From positions 1 to 20,809 of the forward strand of contig JAGAES010000090.1 of the NCBI GenBank assembly GCA_017613055.1: DNA of 20,809 bases, given 5' to 3'. The translations under genes were made by a program, and so were the position numbers. Under the pieces are notes generated by a model. It was not told where the DNA came from, made no database searches, and saw only the letters and a list, made by a program, of their open reading frames with translations. Shown here piece after piece: positions 16,303 to 20,809 of this stretch (position 1 is its first letter; every line of letters starts with the position of its first letter). This DNA comes from Lachnospiraceae bacterium (GTDB lineage Bacteria > Bacillota_A > Clostridia > Lachnospirales > Lachnospiraceae).

Positions 16303-16344
16303 AAAAAAGCGCAGCCGAAGCTGATTTCATCAGCCCAGCTGCGC
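16303..16344 (-). terminator. Intercistronic terminator/attenuator between ytfQ and ytfR
   Basis: On the minus strand an outer stem GCGCAGC/GCTGCGC (16344-16338 with 16315-16309) and an inner stem GCTGAT/ATCAGC (16334-16329 with 16325-16320) form a hairpin ending in six T (16308-16303). It lies 20 bp after the ytfQ stop. Partial termination here would make more binding protein than membrane components. Confidence 0.82.
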
Positions 16345-16363
16345 TATTTCGTCGGATTATTGA

Positions 16364-17329
16364 TTAATCACCAAGACCGTAAGTATTGATGTCATTTTCC
16401 GTAATGGTCTTCGCATCGAAGCCCTTTTCTTCGTTGATAATGATCTTCTGCGACGGAGCCTTTCCGCTCTTGATTAAATCGCTGATGATCTGCGCCTGGA
16501 ACGGGCTGCACTGTCCGTCGTAGTTCCACTTGCCTGCAAGGAGCTCACGAAGTGCCCACTTGTTGCAGTCGAAACCGATAACAACGACTTTGCCGTCTAC
16601 GCCGTGCGTGATGCCGGCTTCGTCAAGTGCTGCAACGGCACCCTTTGCCATACCGTCGTTCTCGGCATAGATTACGTTGAAGTCTTCACCGCTGTTGATA
16701 ACGGTCTCAACAATCTTCTTAGCCTCTGCCTCATCCCAGCCTGCCGTCTGCTGAACAACCTTCTTCATCGTTCCTGCCGCAAACTGTGCGTCAAGAGCGC
16801 CGGTACGTCCTACCTGAGCGTCGGAACCCATAGCACCCTGGATATGGATAACCTTGTACTCGGGAAGATTCTGAGCGAGCAGCCAGTTTACTGCGGTCTC
16901 GCCTTCCTTCGCCATGTCGGAAATAACGGCTGCCTCATAAAGGCTCGTGTCAACTTCGATCTTACGGTCGAAGATGTAAACCTTAACGCCGGAATCCTTA
17001 GCCTTCTTCAGAACGTCGTCCCAACCGGTCGTCTCGGCTGCGGAAATCAGAAGGTAATCAACACCCTCGGTGATGAAACCCTTCGCTGCCTGAAGCTGCT
17101 CGTCGTTGCTCTTGCTGTAAAACGTCTTAAGGTCGTAGCCGTTTGCTTCGGAGAAAACGGTCTCCATGTCCTTTACGTTTGCTTCGCGGTAACCGGACTC
17201 TGACGGCGGGTTGTTTACAACGCCGATCTTAATCTTTCCGTCTTTTTTGTCCTGCTTGCCGGAGCAACCGGTTGCAAAGCAGCTGACAACGAGCACTGCC
17301 ACCAATAACAAAGCTCTAAACTTTCTCAT
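16364..17329 (-). CDS. ytfQ: Sugar-binding lipoprotein of the importer, YtfQ-like
   Basis: A protein of 321 residues from the ATG at 17329, chosen because GGAGG (17343-17339) is 9 nt upstream; an ATG at 17338 directly abuts that site. A lipoprotein signal ends A-T-G-C, so Cys22 would be lipidated and the protein tethered outside the membrane. It is a Peripla_BP_4-type binding protein: [16 protein letters not shown] (about 35-50), the [11 protein letters not shown] repeat near 88-98, and [10 protein letters not shown] (249-259). S-E-S-G-[YW]-R matches the ligand-region motif of E. coli YtfQ, so a galactofuranose-like ligand is a reasonable but unproven inference. It is the first gene of the importer operon, ahead of an attenuator. 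Confidence 0.85.
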   Translation of the reverse strand: MRKFRALLLVAVLVVSCFATGCSGKQDKKDGKIKIGVVNNPPSESGYREANVKDMETVFSEANGYDLKTFYSKSNDEQLQAAKGFITEGVDYLLISAAETTGWDDVLKKAKDSGVKVYIFDRKIEVDTSLYEAAVISDMAKEGETAVNWLLAQNLPEYKVIHIQGAMGSDAQVGRTGALDAQFAAGTMKKVVQQTAGWDEAEAKKIVETVINSGEDFNVIYAENDGMAKGAVAALDEAGITHGVDGKVVVIGFDCNKWALRELLAGKWNYDGQCSPFQAQIISDLIKSGKAPSQKIIINEEKGFDAKTITENDINTYGLGD

Positions 17330-17374
17330 TCTTGCCATCCTCCTTTTTGGGCCGTCATCGGCCTTACGGCTATA

Positions 17375-17403
17375 AGGATAGCGTATTGCTTCGCGGCAGT
17401 AAA
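17375..17403 (-). promoter_or_regulatory. Predicted promoter of the ytfQRT-yjfF operon
   Basis: On the minus strand -35 TTTACT (17403-17398) and -10 TATCCT (17380-17375) are 17 nt apart; transcription would start near 17368, about 39 nt before the ytfQ ATG. The hexamers are imperfect, as expected for an activated promoter. A partial dyad, TTGACTTGGTTCAA, lies 13 bp upstream (17416-17429). Confidence 0.5.
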
Positions 17404-17434
17404 TCAACGCACCCTTTGACTTGGTTCAAAATAA

Positions 17435-17467
17435 TACCGCGTTTGGAAGCGGTTTCCAAACGCGGTA
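17435..17467 (-). terminator. Terminator after the response-regulator gene; perfect 14-bp palindrome
   Basis: TACCGCGTTTGGAA (17435-17448) and TTCCAAACGCGGTA (17454-17467) are exact reverse complements around a 5-nt loop. It begins 10 bp after the regulator stop. On the minus strand TTATTTTG follows, fitting an intrinsic terminator. The inner part resembles LacI/CcpA-type operators (TGGAA, central CG, TTTCC), so a binding role upstream of ytfQ is also possible. Confidence 0.78.
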
Positions 17468-17477
17468 GATTATTTTT

Positions 17478-18731
17478 TCACTCCGGTTGATTTTGATACT
17501 GCGCACGATAATCCGACGGTGTCATTCCGGTGTTTTTCTTGAAAATATAACTGAAATAATGGGAATCGTTGTACCCGACCTCCCTCGCAATCTGCGAACT
17601 CCGTTCCGTCGTGGTCCGGAGCATCTCCTTCGCTTTCTGAAGTCTGAGATACATCAGATACTCCGTAAAGGTCTGCCCGTTCTGCTGCGAGAATACTGTC
17701 GAGAACCGGCTGCTGCTCATGCTGACTGCCTTTGCAACGTCCTGCAGCATCAGATTCGGATCCGAAAAATGCAACGACATATAGAGCTTTGCTTCGCTGA
17801 TGACGGCCGGTGTCTTCTCGTCCGGATGCTCGCCCATCTCGCGGGATCCGAGAATAATCGCTTTCTCGTCCGTACGCTCCACCAGAAGATGGCGGATATG
17901 CCGCGCGGTTTTGAAGCTTTGGTATATCTCTTCGGGCTTTCCGACGATTTCACCGATTCCGACGCGGATTTCCGAAGAGCCGGTCCGTTCGAGCTCCCGT
18001 GCCAGCGTGTTCGCGAACGCGTAGGCCCGCTCCTCAACATCCTCTCCGGTCTCCCCGGCGATTAAAAACCGCGTACCGACGCGTCCCGGGGACGGAAGAA
18101 TCATTCCGCTGCCGCTCTCGGACAGCTCCGATGCCACCGCCTGTCCTTCACCGACCGGCGAGAACGCGGCGTCGATAACCGCATAGAAAGGAGCCGGTAC
18201 CGCACATCCCATCGAAGTCAGCTGCAGAAGCACGTGCTGTGCGTCCTCTTCGGCCGCCTCGTTCGAGAACAGGGATCCGACCAGTTTCTCCTTCACGAGC
18301 TTTCCTCCGCTTTCCATACGGGCGCGGAGGCTTGCCGCGTGTTCTAAAGTGTTCCGCTCCGTTTTAAGCTGGGCGCTTACTTTATCAAGCACTTCTTTCA
18401 GGTCTCCTGCCTTCACGGGCTTTAACATATATTCCCGCACGCCTGATTGAATACACTGGCGTGCATACTCGAACTCATCGTAGCCGCTCAGCACGATAAT
18501 GCCGATCCACGGCATTTGTGCATGCATAATCCGGCAGAGCTCGATTCCGTCCATGAACGGCATCCGGATATCGGTGATTACAATGTCGGGGTTGGTGTCC
18601 CTTATCATCGGAAGCGCCATCTCGCCGTCCGGGGCTTCGCCCACAAGGACGTACGGCGTCTCCTCCCACGGGAACGACTCGCGGATTCCTTCACGGACCA
18701 CGATTTCGTCATCAACCAGAAACACTTTCAT
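17478..18731 (-). CDS. YesN-type response regulator (receiver plus AraC-type DNA-binding domain)
   Basis: A protein of 417 residues. Residues 1-120 are a receiver domain with acidic pair D7-D8, phospho-acceptor Asp54 in V-I-T-D-I-R-M-P, and Lys104 in Y-M-L-K-P-V. A central region (about 125-305) is of no recognised type. Residues about 308-417 form an AraC/XylS double helix-turn-helix with L-Q-D-V-A-K-A-V-S-M-S and I-A-R-E-V-G-Y-N-D-S-H-Y-F-S-Y-I-F-K-K. It would be phosphorylated by the kinase encoded just upstream, whose gene it overlaps by 20 nt, and bind DNA, presumably at the adjacent ytfQ promoter. AGGAG lies about 10 nt before the ATG at 18731. A terminator follows the gene, so the importer is a separate transcription unit downstream. 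Confidence 0.93.
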   Translation of the reverse strand: MKVFLVDDEIVVREGIRESFPWEETPYVLVGEAPDGEMALPMIRDTNPDIVITDIRMPFMDGIELCRIMHAQMPWIGIIVLSGYDEFEYARQCIQSGVREYMLKPVKAGDLKEVLDKVSAQLKTERNTLEHAASLRARMESGGKLVKEKLVGSLFSNEAAEEDAQHVLLQLTSMGCAVPAPFYAVIDAAFSPVGEGQAVASELSESGSGMILPSPGRVGTRFLIAGETGEDVEERAYAFANTLARELERTGSSEIRVGIGEIVGKPEEIYQSFKTARHIRHLLVERTDEKAIILGSREMGEHPDEKTPAVISEAKLYMSLHFSDPNLMLQDVAKAVSMSSSRFSTVFSQQNGQTFTEYLMYLRLQKAKEMLRTTTERSSQIAREVGYNDSHYFSYIFKKNTGMTPSDYRAQYQNQPE

Positions 18732-20178
18732 TCTCGTAAATCTCCTCTCTGGTTCTGCAGGGCACCTTAAAGCTTACCGAGGTGCCGTCGGCGCCGCTCT
18801 CAATCTGAAGATCGTCGGTCTGGTTATAATAGAGCCGGATCCGCATGTTCACGTTCACAAGTCCGAATCCGCCGCCTCCCTCGCTGACCGTAGGCTGCCC
18901 TTTCCGCATTCTTTCTTTCAGGTCCGCAAGCTGCTCCGGACTCATTCCGAGTCCGGTATCCTTAACGGCAAATACCAAATATCCGTTCTCCAGCTTGCCG
19001 GAGACGTGAATCGTTCCACCGCCGCGCTTGATTTTGATTCCGTGATAAAGCGCGTTCTCCACAAGCGGCTGCAGCAGAAGCTTCAGAATATAATAATCGC
19101 CGATTTCATCCGGGATATCGATTTCATAACTCATGATATCGCGGTATCTTGTCTGCTGAATCTTCAGATAACCTTCAATATGCTTCTTTTCCTGGCTGAT
19201 CGGAATCCAGTCGGCGCCCGACGAAAGACCGATTCGGAAGAAGTCGCTCAGCGCGCCTGTCAGCTGAATGACCTCGTCCTTCTCACCCGCTTCCGCCTTC
19301 CAGACGATGGCGTCGAGCGTATTATACAGAAAATGCGGATTGATCTGCGCCTGCAGCGTGCGGAGCTCCGCTTTCCGGAGGTTGCGCGCGTCCTGGGTGC
19401 TTTTCTTCATCATGTCCTGCAGCCGGTCCGCCATTGTATTGATCTGATAGGTGAGGTTTCGAAGTTCGGTAACGTTCGTGTCCGCAATCCGCGCGTCGAG
19501 GGAACCTTCGGCAATTCTTGCCGCCGCTTCCTCAAGCCGTTCGATGGGAAGCCGTACCGACGAAGCCGTCGCCTTAACCGTACGGTTTCTAACCCACAGC
19601 GCGAAGAGGATAATCAAAACCTCCGCGACCGCCGAAAGAAGCACGCCGATCCGAAGACTCAGACTCAGTTTCGCGGTGGAATTGATTTCCATCGAAATAT
19701 ATTCTTCCAACATGCTGCCGACAAGCGAGGCCACATCACGGACTTCCTCGATGATGGCCTGGCTCTCGACAACGGGCACCTTCGCCTCGACATTGTCACG
19801 GATGCGGTCCACATAGTTTACGAGCGTCTGCATCGTACGCCTTGCAACAATCAAAGAGAGGCTGTTCTCTTCGCTTGCCGCCGCGGAGATGGTGTCGATT
19901 GTGTCATTTACCTTCTGAATCGTCCCGTAGATGCCGCTTTCCGGAATCGTCTCGCGGCCGCTTACGATGTTCCACGCGCTCTCGGGAATCTCTTCCTTCA
20001 CTATGGTCTGCAGCTGGGCGGCCGTTTCCATTCGGTCGATTGCGTTATGGTATTTGCCCGCATAGAAAAGCATCAGCAGCAAGCTGATGATAATCGGAAC
20101 GACAAGCAAAAGCACCAGCCGGTGGCTCAGGTCGCTGATTTGCCCCAATATGCTTTTTTCTTTTCCGGTCCTGTTCAT
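18712..20178 (-). CDS. YesM-type sensor histidine kinase
   Basis: A protein of 488 residues, membrane-bound. Helix about 21-40; an extracytoplasmic sensor region about 41-170 (helical, without a recognised domain); helix about 175-197; HAMP about 198-255; then a His_kinase domain with phospho-acceptor His282 in Q-I-N-P-H-F-L-Y-N-T and a HATPase_c domain with N-box P-L-V-E-N-A (371-376), G1 D-T-G-L-G-M (407-412) and G2 G-G-G-F-G-L (435-440). All catalytic motifs are present. The start at 20178 is 21 nt after the stop of the binding-protein gene, with a modest GGCGGAAG site. The extracytoplasmic region could contact the neighbouring sugar-binding protein, as in LytS/YesM-type sensors that use a dedicated binding protein; that interaction is inferred. 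Confidence 0.93.
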   Translation of the reverse strand: MNRTGKEKSILGQISDLSHRLVLLLVVPIIISLLLMLFYAGKYHNAIDRMETAAQLQTIVKEEIPESAWNIVSGRETIPESGIYGTIQKVNDTIDTISAAASEENSLSLIVARRTMQTLVNYVDRIRDNVEAKVPVVESQAIIEEVRDVASLVGSMLEEYISMEINSTAKLSLSLRIGVLLSAVAEVLIILFALWVRNRTVKATASSVRLPIERLEEAAARIAEGSLDARIADTNVTELRNLTYQINTMADRLQDMMKKSTQDARNLRKAELRTLQAQINPHFLYNTLDAIVWKAEAGEKDEVIQLTGALSDFFRIGLSSGADWIPISQEKKHIEGYLKIQQTRYRDIMSYEIDIPDEIGDYYILKLLLQPLVENALYHGIKIKRGGGTIHVSGKLENGYLVFAVKDTGLGMSPEQLADLKERMRKGQPTVSEGGGGFGLVNVNMRIRLYYNQTDDLQIESGADGTSVSFKVPCRTREEIYENESVSG

Positions 20179-20199
20179 TCTTCCGCCTCTTGCTCCGGT

Positions 20200-20809
20200 C
20201 TAGTATCCTCTCGGTCCGATCTGGGACACATCCATTTCGTCGCTGAATACCTGCTCCACGGGATGAATCACCGCGTCCACATGCTCGCCGTTCTTCAGCT
20301 TGAGCGCTGTTTCCATAAGCTCCCTGCCGAGCTTCGGCGTGCATTCGACGACGCAGTTGATCTTTCCTTCTTTGAGAACGTTGATGGCTTCCTGTCCGCC
20401 GTCAATCGAAATGATGAGGATATCCTTTCCGGGCGCGAACCCGGCTTTTTCTATCTCGGGAATCGCCCCGATGGTCATCTCGTCGTTATGGGAGAAGACC
20501 ACATCGATGGTATCGCCGTACTTTCCAAGATAATAGCGCATGCATTCCTCGCCGCGGCTCTTCAAAAAGTCGCCGTCGATGCTCTCTAACACACGCATCC
20601 GGTCGTCTGCCGCAATCGTATCCATGAAGCCTGCCTGGCGCTGGCGCATGGGCGTGGAATTCTCGGTTCCGGTTATTTCCACGATATTGACATGCTCGAG
20701 CCCCAGCCGGTCGGCCTTTCGAATCAGATACTCTGCTGCCATCACGCCTTCCTTATAAAAGTCGGCTCCGATCAGGCACGTGGTAAGTCCTTCCTGCTCG
20801 GTATTGATG
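20200..20809 (-). CDS. Second YtfQ-like sugar-binding protein, N-terminus beyond window
   Basis: The last 202 complete codons of a periplasmic-type binding protein; the frame stays open to position 20809, so the start and any signal peptide are not visible. Motifs match the C-terminal half of YtfQ: G-A-D-F-Y-K-E-G, V-F-S-H-N-D-E-M-T-I-G-A-I, G-K-D-I-L-I-I-S-I-D-G and V-V-E-C-T-P-K-L-G. These are closer to E. coli YtfQ (remembered sequence H-N-D-D-M-V-I-G-A-I, V-E-L-T-P) than is the importer's own binding protein, so the two are divergent paralogues. As first visible gene of the kinase/regulator operon it may act as a ligand-sensing partner of the kinase rather than as a transport component. 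Confidence 0.85.
   Translation of the reverse strand, partial: INTEQEGLTTCLIGADFYKEGVMAAEYLIRKADRLGLEHVNIVEITGTENSTPMRQRQAGFMDTIAADDRMRVLESIDGDFLKSRGEECMRYYLGKYGDTIDVVFSHNDEMTIGAIPEIEKAGFAPGKDILIISIDGGQEAINVLKEGKINCVVECTPKLGRELMETALKLKNGEHVDAVIHPVEQVFSDEMDVSQIGPRGY

Noticed and set aside
18499..20589. Long open frame (696 codons) on the plus strand opposite the kinase and regulator genes
   Set aside because: It lies wholly antisense to two genes with complete family motifs, has no ribosome binding site of note and no recognisable domain. GC-rich third positions produce such mirror frames.

Overview
The window reads as chromosomal DNA of an anaerobic Firmicute, most likely a Clostridia/Lachnospiraceae-type bacterium of moderately high GC. 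The basis is a Firmicute-style Tad locus (a Flp1-type mini-pilin and a giant DUF5702 protein), a YesM/YesN-type two-component pair beside a sugar ABC importer, strong AGGAGG ribosome binding sites and ATGA-type gene overlaps. This is inference from gene content; there is no rRNA gene to confirm it. No tRNA, rRNA, CRISPR array, insertion sequence or phage gene was seen.

Layout. (1) Positions 1-7907, minus strand: a Tad/Flp type IVb pilus operon, transcribed right to left from a promoter at about 7940-7969. The order is tadZ, tadA (ATPase), tadB, tadC (membrane platform), flp (pilin), a 746-residue DUF5702 protein, a TadE-like minor pseudopilin and the start of a prepilin peptidase that runs off the left edge. 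Most junctions overlap or are under 30 bp; the exception is a 158-bp gap with an inverted repeat before tadE. (2) 7908-8242: a divergent regulatory region with promoters in both directions and several dyad or repeat elements. (3) 8243-12560, plus strand: a compact trio of MoxR AAA+ ATPase, DUF58 protein and membrane transglutaminase, closed by a terminator at 12580-12617 that also lies beyond the end of the convergent yjfF gene. (4) 12656-17329, minus strand: a galactofuranose-type importer ytfQ-ytfR-ytfT-yjfF, with a terminator-like hairpin after ytfQ and an in-frame TGA inside ytfR. (5) 17478-20809, minus strand: an AraC-type response regulator, a YesM-type histidine kinase and a second YtfQ-like sugar-binding protein cut by the right edge.

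How the parts work together. The pilus block holds nearly all the cytoplasmic and membrane machinery to process, assemble and localise a Flp pilus. The peptidase would cut Flp and TadE before Glu+5-type helices, TadA powers assembly through TadB/TadC, and TadZ positions the machine. The right-hand block looks like a sugar-sensing circuit: an extracytoplasmic binding protein next to a kinase, a DNA-binding regulator and then the importer it probably controls.

Most unusual points: tandem zinc-finger-like modules on the TadE-like protein; an Ig-like extracytoplasmic domain inserted in TadC; a TadZ ATP site without its lysines; a stop codon in ytfR at a conserved glycine; and patterned sites in the divergent intergenic region.
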